64,000 bases of DNA from Catonia carolina (lineage: Eukaryota; Arthropoda; Insecta; Hemiptera; Achilidae). The translations under genes were made by a program, and so were the position numbers. The stretch's first letter is position 1, and each line of letters begins with the position of its first letter. Shown one piece after another: positions 13,901-26,775 of the stretch. The notes under the pieces are model-generated. The model made no database searches and was not told where the DNA came from. It was given only the letters and a program-made list of their open reading frames with translations. The stretch lies in contig JAQMRL010000006.1 of NCBI GenBank assembly GCA_035578175.1, forward strand, positions 21,239,506-21,303,505, read 5' to 3'.

Positions 13901-16900
13901 GGTTTCAGTGGAAACGTGATCATTTTGACTGTTTTATATTACGGTGTGTCCATGGTTGGACAGAATCAATTTACTGTGGGCAGTTTATCTGCTTTCTTGT
14001 TTTATGCAGCATATGTTGGTATTAGCTTGAGTGGCCTGTCATCATTCTATGCAGAAATGAATAAAGGTCTTGGTGCAAGTACACGATTGTGGGAAATTAT
14101 TGACAGAGTACCAGCCATTTTAGTTGCAGGTAAGTTTGTTTTTAATTTTTTAGAAATTGATATTTCTAGGTATTCTTCTCTTGCTCTACGTGAATAAGTA
14201 GGGAAGGAAAGTATTGTTTTCATGTAAATTTTTCCAAATCAAGTTTTCACATAAAATACTTTTGTTTTCAAGCCCCCTGAACCCAAAAAGAACAAGTTTT
14301 TAGGGATTGGTCTGTGTGTGTGTGAACAGAATAAATCAAGAACATAATATCATACAAAGTTGAAACTTGAAACTTAAGTTAGGTATCATTAGGAAACCTG
14401 AGATGAATTGTCTCCTGAAATTCTTGGGGATGTCATGCTCTCAATGTAAAAAATGTTTTTTTTAAAGATTGTGTCCTTAATATTCATTTTAGGATATAAT
14501 TAAAGTTGTAGGAAGTTAAAAACCTACAATTTTATTTCAAACATGTTTTTCTACAACATTTAGTTCAGTGTCACTAGTGATTTTCTGTATTCTGCTCATA
14601 AAAATTGGTAAAAAATGGGATTTTTTTAAAGATTGTGACCTTAGTATGCGTTCTACGACAAAAGTGTATATAATAATCAAAGTTATAGGAAATTAAAAAA
14701 CTACAGAATTTCACATTATCCGAAATTGGATGGATCCCTGCATTTCAGTTAAATGGAGTTTTTCAGTAATTTTAATTATATTTGTTATTTTCCTTTTCTT
14801 TATCATTACAATTACCAATATTAAGATTATGTAAAATAAAACTTTTACAGGAATTTGGGGTTTTTTATTGTGTTAAACAGTTATTGTCAAATATTTTTCT
14901 TTATCCAAATAATAGTTTGTATACGTGTGTATTCGACAAAATTAGTGATTTTCTGCATCCACGAAATTCTCAATATTCTCATATCGCAGAAAGTCACTAA
15001 ATGTTGAAGTTTTGTTGAGAATGAACAAGGGTCTGGAATTGGTCAAAATTGTTATGTGCCGTAAGCTGCAGAACCTCGGGAGTATAATGAGAAATCAAAA
15101 AGATATGATCTACTGCAGCGCATTCTGTAGAGGAAGATAGAGGGAAAGAGGAATCCTGGTAGAAGAATTTCCTGGCTCGCCAATTTTTATATCTGGTTCG
15201 GTCAGAGCTCCATGGATTGCGACTAATAAGGTCCAAATACCCATGATGATCGCCAACATCCGAACCGGATAGGCATGACAAGAAGACAAACATATTCCTC
15301 CAGCATGGTTCTTCATATCACCCATTATTGTCAGGAAACCTTCCTATTGTTATTCATGTAGTATATCAGTTATCTGTATTTCCAATATTTAAAGCAATTT
15401 CTTTTTATTATAGGTGGTTTGAAGCCTACTGATTCATTAAAAGGGGACATTACATTTCAGAATGTTGTATTTGCTTATCCGAGTAGGCCAGATTCAACTA
15501 TATTAAATGGATTGAATTTATCTATTAAAAGTGGTTCAGTAACAGCCGTTGTTGGTCAGAGTGGATCTGGGAAATCAACACTCGCTTCTCTTATTATCAG
15601 GTTTGTTATTTATTTTTCTTAGCTAGATTTATTAACATGTTGAGCACAGAGACAAGAATCATTGTTGCACCACCATGTTGGCTGAGCCCTGTAATGAAAA
15701 AAAAAAAAACAAATAGGATGGTGCTAATCAGCGTGATTCATGAATGCGATTGATCTTTCTAATTAATTTAGTAAAGTATCAGGTAAATGCAGGGTCTGGC
15801 AGGAAGGTGATGTGTTTGAGACAGGTATTATATTGCAGTCGGGAGAACTAGCGCATTTGCAGTGGTTTCCATATAGTCGTTACATGCAATTTTAGTAGCC
15901 ATGTTTCTGTGGATGATCAAATGTTGTGTCTGGTTCCGGTCAGGTCTGGCATTTTTTCATCAATCATCATCTACCATCCTTTTCACCATCTGCATTAGTG
16001 GTAATTGCAAAACAGTCAAAAGGTATAACAATACAAAACTAAATTGGACATTAAGTTAAAAAAATTGTAAGAACATTTTTTAGTAGATTGAATAAAAGCT
16101 GTCGCCACCAGCTTGTAGTAGCGCAGTCGTAGAGCTCATCATAGGACCGGCCGGGCATTTGGCGGCGTAGTTCAAAAATGAAACATCGAAGGGGGGAGGT
16201 CGTCTTTACCGCTGCCTAAAAAATTAGGAGCAGCCGCCGACGCAGCGAACACCTTTCACCGCTGCCTCCGAAGATGAGCAGTCACCGGTGAAGTGAAGCG
16301 GGGTCGTCTGTACCGCTGCCTAATCTAATAGGAGCGAGTCGCCGACGCAGCGTGCACCTTTTACCGCTGCCTCCGAAGGGGAGCAGTCGCCAGTGAAGCG
16401 AGGGGTAGGGAAATGGAGGTGCAGATGACTGAAAGAACTAACTCAATGTTGAGATGTCAAATCCCCGTATCAATTCTCGCTCACAGAGAACTCGATACTG
16501 TCACCTTCTCGACTATTGCATCGCCAGTGCGCAGATACTATATGTTGCCACTTGGTTCATGCGCTGTGAGAGGTATGATCGCTGCACTATCTATCGGCAG
16601 CAGCAACCCCATCAGAGCGCCAACAGTGGGCAAAATATGAACTACGGACCGTCGTAATAGTAGTACAGTATCAAAGGTGTAGTTTGAATAAAAGCTACAG
16701 AAAACAAAATAAGTACTATGACACCAACAGATGGATGCAAAAGCAAAAAATCTGTGAAATAATATATTTTTATTTTGTAATTGTTGTATGAAACTATTCC
16801 TTGTTTTGCAAAATTCTTTTTCTTTTAAAATATTATTACAATAAGTATTATTATTATAAGTGGCTTCTATACCAGGATCCTAGGTTCGATTACTGGTCAG

Positions 16901-19900
16901 GTCTGGAATTTTTTCATTTGTATATCACCTCATACCATTACAAAAATAAATCTTTATAATGCATCCTGCAGTTTTAAATATTTCTATTTCATATAATGAA
17001 TTAATACAATAATTTCACTAACCTTCTTTTTAAACTGCGTCACCTTTATTTTAATTTTCACTTACACGTGTTTCGGTGGATCCACCATCATCAGAGTAAA
17101 TAACATATAATTGAAACTAAAAACATTATTTATTAAAAATCTATAGAAGATTATACATCTTCAGTCACTTGTATAACATACAAGTGACTGAAAGAACTAA
17201 CTCAATGTTCAGCGCATACATACTTGTATAACATACAAGTGACTGAAGATGTATAATCTTCTATAGATTTTTAATAAATAATGTTTTTAGTTTCAATTAT
17301 ATGTTATTTACTCTGATGATGGTGGATCCACCGAAACACGTGTAAGTGAAAATTAAAATAAAGGTGACGCAGTTTAAAAAGAAGGTTAGTGAAATTATTG
17401 TATTAATTCATTATATGAAATAGTCATACCATTACCTACACATAAACCAAGTAGATATCACCACTCGTAATCATTTTGATTAGTAGTACGATTTTCAGGT
17501 ACTTATTTTTAGTCTAACATTACTATCAAACATTCAATGTAACTGATACCTCTATTAAAATAACAATATGTTTTATATATTTTCAGATTGTATGACCCGC
17601 AATCAGGCGTTATTTTAGTAGATGGTTTACCAGTGTCTATGTACGATCCTATATGGTTAAGATCACACATTGGAACTGTTAGTCAGGTATGGTCGCTTTT
17701 TTATTCTTTAAAACTGTATGTGATATAATTACTGTTGATGGTTAAGTATTTAGTGTATCTTTAACTTAATGAGAAGGTAAACATTTAAGTATGTTGTGTT
17801 TTTCACACTTTGGAAGAAACCGATTGCTTTCTGAACTTTTAACCTTCCTTTCAATCTGATGAATTTTAGCACAAAAATGTATATAATCAAAGTTGTAGAT
17901 ACCTACAACTTTTATTTCAAACATTTTTTTGTATAATGGTTAGTTTGGCGGTAATTAGTGATTTTCTTTTTCTTTTCATGAAAATCTGTAAAAAATGGAT
18001 TTTTTATGATTTTGGCCATAGTTTGTGTTTAACAACAGAAATGTATATAATAAATTTATTTAATAATGGGTGTTTCAAAAAGAACGCACTTCGAAGTTTG
18101 AGAACGCTAATTTATTACATTAAGTCATTACAAATTATACGGTATGAAATTATTACCTTTAAAACATTCAGATTACCTTTAAAACTTCACAATAAATGTT
18201 CAAAATGACTTCCTCCGCTTGTAATGCAAATTCGGACATGTTTCATAAAATTTGCAGCCACTTTTCGTAGTGTTTGCTCATTAATGTTTGTAATCTCACT
18301 TTCAATATTAGCCTTCAATTCTTCAATTGTATGAGGATTGTTTTTAAAAACCTTACTCTTTCAATTCCCCCAAAGAAAAAAATCCGCAGGAGTAAGATCT
18401 GGGGATCTTGGTGGTCACAATCCTTTTGATATCACACGATGGCCAAAAAATTCTCGTAACATATTCAGCGTTTCAGTAGAAGTATGGCACGTTGCATTAT
18501 CCTGCTGAAACCAACAATCTCGATCGTGTAATTCTAACAACGCTATAAATTGTTCAATTAAGTTGCGGTACACCACACCATCTACAGATGTGTCAAAAAA
18601 CAAAGGCCCAACAATACGACGCCGGGAGATCGCACAGCAAACACCAATTTGACGTGCGTGTAGTGGACGTTCATGAAATGTGTAAGGATTATGAGCGCTC
18701 CATATTCGGCAGTTTTGGCTGTTGATGTAACCATCCAAGTGGTACCATGCTTCGTCACTGAAATAAACACAATCCAATATTTCAACACCGTTGTCATTAA
18801 CAAGAGAACGTATCCAACGACAATACTGTATACGTTTCCCATGGTCAACTTCTTTCAGTTCATGAACGACACCGATGCGGTAAGGATGCAGATTTAATTT
18901 TTTTGTAGCCCTTAAAGCGGAAGATAGTGATAATCCAGCCTGTGAAGATAACTTTCTAAGTGATTTGCCGGGTGAGGTAGTCAAACGTTGTTTCACATCA
19001 TCCAAAACTTGTTCTGTTAACACTGATGGTCGACCTGTGCTTTTCCGATCCTGTACACTGCCAGTCTCACGAAATTTATTAATCAGATGCGATATTGTGG
19101 TGTTATTAGGTACAAATATATTGTACTTCAGAATTGGGAAATTTTAACTGGAACTCGTCTTTCACTCGTTCGTAAGATTTATATGCGCAATAACTTTCAA
19201 TAATAAAAACACGTTCATCCTTTGAAAAAACCATGTTTGAACTTATACAGACACTACACACACAAATGAATACTGGGATAGCACTAGTACATGTCAGTAA
19301 TACACAATGGGTCAACAATGAGTACGGTAGTGCCAACTGTTATTTGGGGGAAAAAATATTCCCTATGCAGAAAATATTAACCCTTAAACTTCGAGGTGCG
19401 TCCTTTTTGAAACACCCGTTATTATGTATATAATAAATGTATTTATAGCAAATTAAAATATTTACAACTTTTATTGCAAGCGTTTTTTCCTACAGAGCCT
19501 AGTTTAGTGTCAAAAAGTGATCTTCCGTATTATGTAACCAAACTAAGGTTAGTTTTCATTTTGCATCATTCACTCTTGATTAAAATAAGGTTATGTTTTT
19601 TGAGGTTAGTTTTTTGTTTATTTGTAGTGTTTTACTACTAATGTTAGGTTATATTGGTCATTATTTGCACTGGCAAGAGAAAGTCGTGTGAGTGTTTCAT
19701 ACCAGATTTTTATTAGTGGGTTTTCTCTTAGTGTGCACAGAAATACTTCTGTCTTAAGTAGATCCCTGTGTTTGCTTCTGTTGAAGCTATCATCCTCCCT
19801 AATATTTTGTTGTTTGTATATTTTTTGAATTTTTATTTTCTAATGTGCAGGAACCAGTTCTATTTTCTGGAACGATAAGAGATAACATAGCGTATGGTGC

Positions 19901-22900
19901 TAATGATCCAAGTAGTGTTAAAATGGAAACAGTAGAAATGGCTGCAGTTGAAGCAAACGCATATAATTTCATTACTAAAGATTTTCCTCAGAGTTTTGAT
20001 ACAAGAGTTGGAGAACGTGGAATTATGCTTTCTGGTGGACAGAAACAAAGAGTGGCCATTGCTAGAGCCCTAGTCAAGGTAAATTGAGTTTAAATTCATT
20101 TGGAACCATCTTTTCTTTCTAATCTGCTGTTGATTTTCATTTAAATCTATCTGAGCATTAGATTATAATCCATTGATTTCAACACACAAATAATTAACCC
20201 AGTATCAGACATGAGTAGAAACAAATCCAACTCAACATTTCAGGATTTATCTAACACTGTATTAGTGAAAAAATTTTTTGAAACAGAACTGGCCAATCAT
20301 ATCAGTTACATTGAATTTATAGTGATGCCACATACACATGCCTGTGATCACTTGTGAAGCTAAGATGAATCCAATAATGTGGCTCGGGTGTCAGTTTTGA
20401 TCAAATGGACTGGAGGAGGGATTAAAACATACACTCATAGAAACACCTGAAAAACATAACTGTCCTTTGTTCATGCAGCTGATAAAAAGAGGTCAGTTTG
20501 TTTTAGGGTAATCCAGACCATTTAATTTTTAGAAACACTAATATTAAATAAACGTGTTGGTGTGGTATGCTACATTATGGCTTCAATGTGCCTACTTTAT
20601 TTCTGTAGCTTTTATTTAAACTATGACACATTGGCAATGATAATGAATGTTCTTCAGGCATTTCAATCGATCATATAAGCACTTTAGTGAAGATCAGCTT
20701 TAGTTAGCTGTTGTTGGGAATTTTTAGACTAACTTTGTAAGTGTCCATTTAGACATTATAGTATAATTATAACTTAATTTTGAATAGAATTTTTAGATCT
20801 ACAATTTGTTGTTGTTTAGGTTATCAGCCGAAAGGCTGGTTTGAACGTCTAGAGGTTTTACTAAGTAAAATGAGAAGTGAGGTGGTTTACCCTTGCCTTC
20901 CTCACTGAGTGGAAAAGTACGCTTATTAGCATGCCGGGCCCTCTGAAAAGCACATATTTTCTACTCTGCAAATGACACCTTCACTTCATTCACCACAGGG
21001 TCTGGCTGTATAATGAAATTCATTACGTTCAGAGGAGATAACTTTGATTAGTGTCTTTTACACCTCTACCTCTTCTGTTTCTTAAATTATTCAGTCATTT
21101 AATTGACTGACCATGTGATAAGAAACAGAACTGTTTATTTTAGCCCTGCAACAAACAGATATAAATGATTTGTATAAATTTACAAATATGTAAATAATTT
21201 GATACTCCACCTGTCTATTATGGGCAGATCTACAATGTATTGTTAACTAAATAACAATTGAAATCAATTCTATTTTATATAATATAAATTTACTAACATT
21301 TTCAGCTGTCTTAATCCTTATTACGTACTTAAATGTGTTTCAATGGATACACCATTATCAGAGTACACAAAATATCATATAAAACTTAAAAATATTTTTT
21401 AAAAACGTACAAAAGAGGTTGCATTTTCAGTCGTTTACAAAAAACTGTAAAAGTGAAAACTATATAAAAACTGAGTTTTATTTTTATAGATGACTGAAGA
21501 TGCAATGTCTTCTGTAGGTTTTTAAATAATATTTTAAATTTTCACATGATTATTTTATTAATATTATTATTACATGTTTCAATCGTTAACCAACCTAAGT
21601 TGGAATAGATCATGTTAAATAATGAATACATAAAGATACATAAAATACAAATAAATATACACAAAACAAATGAATTAAAACTTAATTAAAATAAAGGCCA
21701 TCAATCTGTACCTCAATGTGATAATTTAAATTATCACATCGAATTATTATTATTCATCGATTTTTCATTGATTATTCATCGAATGTATAATAGGCTTTTT
21801 CTGTTAATAAGATTCTCAATTTCTTCTCAAATTTGTTATAATTTAAGTTTTTAAGGGACTCAGGAAGCCTATTAAAAAGATGTATAGATATTATTTTGGC
21901 ACTCTGATTATCCACCGAAACACATGTAAATAATAATAAAGATCAACACAGCCGAAAAAGTTAGTAAATTTTTATTATATCAAATCAAATTGATTTCAAG
22001 CCGCAGAATGCATTATAAAGATTTATTTTTGAACGAATGAAATCCTATATATTTAGCCGGTATTGCTAAATAAATAATAAATATCACGCTTACAGATTTT
22101 TACTGTAATGTCTTGCTAGTGTAGTAAAGCAACCGTGCTGAATGCGTTAATAACTTTACAATAATATTCAATTTTTTTTTTTTTGTTCACGAATTGACCT
22201 GCTATGGATCACGTTACCAAGTTGTTCCTCTGGCCTACTGTATTTGCCAGCTTCCCTTGCGTTCGGCCCATAACGCCTTCATTCTTGCGCTTTTATTCAA
22301 TTTTATTATTGATACATTATAATAATTCTGTTAAATGAAATTTTTGTTTTTAGAATCCAAAGATATTACTACTGGATGAAGCCACAAGGTAAGTCCCTCA
22401 AGTTAAAACACTTTTTTTTCTTTAGATATTTTATGAGAAATTTAATAATATCATTCTCTTAACGCTATTATAAATTCTTTCAAGATAATAATCTTAATTT
22501 CTGCCCATAACAGACAGGTGGAGTGTCAAATTATTTACACTCAATCTGTTCGTTGCAGTACTAAAATAAATAGTTCTGTTTCTTATCACATGGTCAGTCA
22601 ATTAAATGACTGAATCATTTAAGAACTGAAGAGGTAGTGGTGTAAAAGACACTAACTAAGAGTTATCTTCTCTGAAAGTTATGAATATCATTGTACAGCC
22701 AGACCCTGTGGTGAATGAAGTGAAGGTGTCGTTTACAGAGTGGAAAATATGTGCTTTTCAGAGGGCCCGGCATGCTGATAAGCGTACTTTTCCACTCAGT
22801 GAGGAAGGCAATGGTAAACCACCTCACTCCTTGCTTTACTTAGTAAAACCTCTAGAGGTTCAAACCAGCCTTTCGGCTGTTGACCTAAACAACAATCTTA

Positions 22901-25900
22901 ATTGATATGGATATCTTTTGATCTGTTTGAACATAAAACTCTGTAATCTTTGATTTCATTATAAATTTGCGATATCAATTCCTTCTGAGATCTTTCAACT
23001 GTCTTGTAAGTAAACATTTGTTTTCGTATTCAGTCGTCTGGAATCCATAAAAAATGACCACACACTGTACCCGACTGCATAATTAAACACGTTAACAATT
23101 GGTGGTAGAGTAGAATAAAATTGATCGAAGACCTAACCTTCCATAACGACAAATAAAATCAACAATGACTTCATTCTACCACTTTACAAAATTAAAAAAA
23201 TTACATGATACCATATAGCGTTTATTTGCTTGTAATAATTGGCAGGTGGCGTATTAAATTATTTGCACTGGATCTGCTAGTTCCAAAATGTTACTTTTTT
23301 GTAATATTAGTATAGTAAACCCATGTAGAATGAACACTATTATGGCAGGGTTCAAACCATTGGGACCGGTAGCAATTTAAAAAAACAATTTGTATTATTT
23401 TCCCTTTGTGTTATAGAGAAACTGTAACAAAATATTCACTTTTTGCCCGTATTCAGTAAAAATAAAACCAGAATGTAATGCTGTACTATTAGTAATATTG
23501 GTTTTTTTTTTTTGCTTTTGAGACCTTAGTAGACCACTTGAATCAAATAAATGTAGAGTCTTAGTTTCTGCAGTCTCCTTTTTTTCCAGTAGTTTTTCAT
23601 ATTCTGGGATCTTGCTAGTCTTGCAGCCTCTGAACAGATGCTAGGGGATTTTTGGGGTTCTTCAAATCTGGTGTTAGGGGTGTGAAGAAGTCTTGAGTTT
23701 TTCAGTTTTGTTTCTTAGGTCGAGTAGTGTAAGCCCAAGCTTTATATATTAATAATGTTGTTTAGGTCATCAGCCGAAAGGCTGGTTTAAATCTCTAGAG
23801 GCTTTACTAAGTAAAACGACGAGTAAGTTGGTTTACCCATGCCTTCCTCACTGAGTGGAAAAGTATGCTTTTCAGCAAGTCAGGTCCTTTGAAAAGAATC
23901 TACTTCTCACCCTGCAAATGACATTTTCACTTTATTCACCAAAGGATCCGGCTATATAATAAAATTCATTACTCTCAGAGGAGATAACTCTGACTAGTGT
24001 CTCTTCTTACACTTCTACTTCTTCTGTTCTTAAATGCTTCAGTCATATAATTAGCTGACCATGTGATAAAAATCAAAACTATTTTTTGTAGCCCTGGAAC
24101 TAGCAGATCAAGTGCAAATAATTTAACACTCCACCTGCCTGTTATGGGCAATAATAATAATAAATAATGAATATTATTAAGAATTGCAATTCAGTCCATT
24201 GTAAATATTATGGAGAAAGTTGATCTCTCTGGAATTTCCCTAGATGTTTTAAGTATAGTGTAATTAATAATAGCAATATGCATAATTAAAAATGATAAAA
24301 AGATGGCTGGTTTGAAAATTATTTTATGGCGTGTGTAATCTTCTAGAAGCTTTAAAAATTGAATATGGTGTGAGGTCTAGAAATTTTTTCCGCTTGTCAT
24401 ATAGTTCATATTTTTGTTTTCATACCGAAATTACCCGATTTCAATTCCTGCCACATAAAACTATTCATCAGCCAAAATCAATTATGTTTTGCTTTTTAAT
24501 TCATGATTTTTATAATGTGTGAAGGACACATCCCACAAACAACGATGGGGATACATCTCCTATATAAACTGTTTAATTAAATCTGTTCTTCACAACATAA
24601 TTTTAAATGTAAAATTAAAAGAATTCACTGAAATGGATCGAAAAACAAGTTCGTAGTGGTAAGAATCACTACCTTGTTTACACTTTTCAATGTCAGATGG
24701 GTTTAAAAAAATAAAGAAAATACTAACCGGTAGCACATCAGATTCACTGTGACAGTGAATTGAACTAAAAATATTTATTGGACCGTTGTATCCAAAGTCT
24801 GTTACAAGGGTTTACTGTATAGATAATTTATTATTAGTGCTATTTAAAACTGTTGCTGATGACTTTATTTTAATGAATATTTATTATTGTTCAGTGCATT
24901 AGATGCAGAAAGTGAACATCTAGTACAAGAAGCTTTAGAAAGAATAATGAAAGGAAGAACCGTTCTAACGATAGCACACAGGTTGTCTACTATTAGAAAT
25001 GCTGGTCAGTATTTTCATTTTCTAAACTTATTTGGTTAAATAATTTTATTAGATACAGGATATGTGCATCGTAAAATTTTTTGGGATAAGTCAAACTTTC
25101 AGGATTCCATAAACCTCGTATCTTCACACAATAGAGGATATTTTCATTATCATAAACATGTTTTCATATTCATTCATTAATATAAAATATCATGGGTCAT
25201 AACATAATATATGCCAGCCGCATTGGTGTAGTTTGTAATGTGCTCGCCTCTCATCATGCGGTCTTGGGTTCGAATCCCATTCAAGCACCTCATATTTTCA
25301 TACGTTACAAAAATATCATTTCATCCTTCACCATTTGCATTAGCAGAACAGAAGTTATTGCAGAACAGTCGGACGTTTAAAAAAATATAATATAAGATAC
25401 TGCTGACAAGTATTTTTTCTTACAACTCATCCTCCATGGTAAAGTTGAAAGTTTGAAAGGACCTGGTCTGAATGATTCTTGAGGCTGAGAAGTTTAAAGA
25501 ATAGTTCAACACGATCTCTTCTGGTCTGTTTTATGACAAGATAAAAATTACCATATGGTTCACCATTTATTCTTCTGTGTAGCAGTCACCAAATACGTCA
25601 TTTTGACAGCTACTTATAATTAATAAAGCAAAATATTTTAAACATTTTTATGAGCGCATTCTAAAAATAGCAATTGTAAGTATTATTTTGGACAGATAAT
25701 GGGTTTAAAAATTTTGGGGTGTTATGAGTGCGGGCGGTGGGTGAATAAGTTTGAGAATCTATAAGTAGATTAACAAATATTTTCCAAAGCATTAAAATTC
25801 CTGTATTTTTTAAACAAATCTTACTTGTTGGCGTAGTGGTTAGCGTAATTGGCTTTTACACCGGGGTCCCGGGTTTGATTCCTGGTCAGGTCTGGCATTT

Positions 25901-26730
25901 TTTCATCTCTCATCCTTCTCACCTTCTGCATTAGCAGTAATTGCAAAACAGTTGGACGTTAAAGAAAAAAAATCTGGTGTGAAACACTCACACAACTTTC
26001 TCTTGCCAATGCAAATAATTAATAATAAACCTAACATTATTAATAAAATATTAGAAATAAACAAAAACTAACCTCAAAAACATAACCTTATTTTAATCAT
26101 GAGTGAATGACGCAAAATGACAATCGAACTCAGTTTGGCTTAAAAATACGGAAAATCACGCTTTCACGCTAAACTAGGCTCTGTAGAGAAAAATGCTCTA
26201 AACAAAAGTTGTAGATCTTTTAATTTTCTATAAATTTAATTATATACACTTTTGTCGTAAAATGCATACTAAGACCGAAATGTTAAAAAAATCGATTTTT
26301 CTCACGTTTTCGTGAGAAAAAAAAACAGAAAATCGCAAATTACCGCTAAACTAAGCGTTATACAAAAAAATGTTTGAAATAAAAGTTGTAGAATTTTACA
26401 TTCTCTACAACTTTTATTATATAACGTTTTGCGCTAAAATACATATTAAAGCTGCAATCTTAAAAAGAAAATGTTTTTACGTAAAAACAGCCTCACGCAG
26501 AATTTCAGCAAACATGGCGCCTACCCTATATTGTAGAGCATAAAAAATGTAGTAAACCAGTTGATTTTAAAAAAAATTGTAGGACTAGTTTTTAAGAAAA
26601 TCGCAAAAAAGTGAAAAATTATACGAATAAACTACTACTTCCGGTTGACCGATTTTGATGAAAATGTTCGTGTCGGGTCCGGTAGTGATATGTAACTTAA
26701 GTTTCAAGTTCAAGTTCGTACGATGTTCCG

Positions 26731-26775
<45 letters not shown>

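Larger units (their letters stand above)
17868..19715 (-). mobile_element. Helentron-like reverse copy split by a mariner-type element
   Basis: 17868-18065 and 19420-19715 together match a reverse copy of the family, ending at the hairpin terminus (GGCAAGAGAAAGT, then GTGTGAGTGTTTCATACCAGA). The middle is occupied by the 1354-bp mariner-type element. Confidence 0.75.

Noticed and set aside
14997..15325. 98- and 71-codon minus-strand frames
   Set aside because: They lie antisense to a LINE C-terminal remnant that explains the open stretch.
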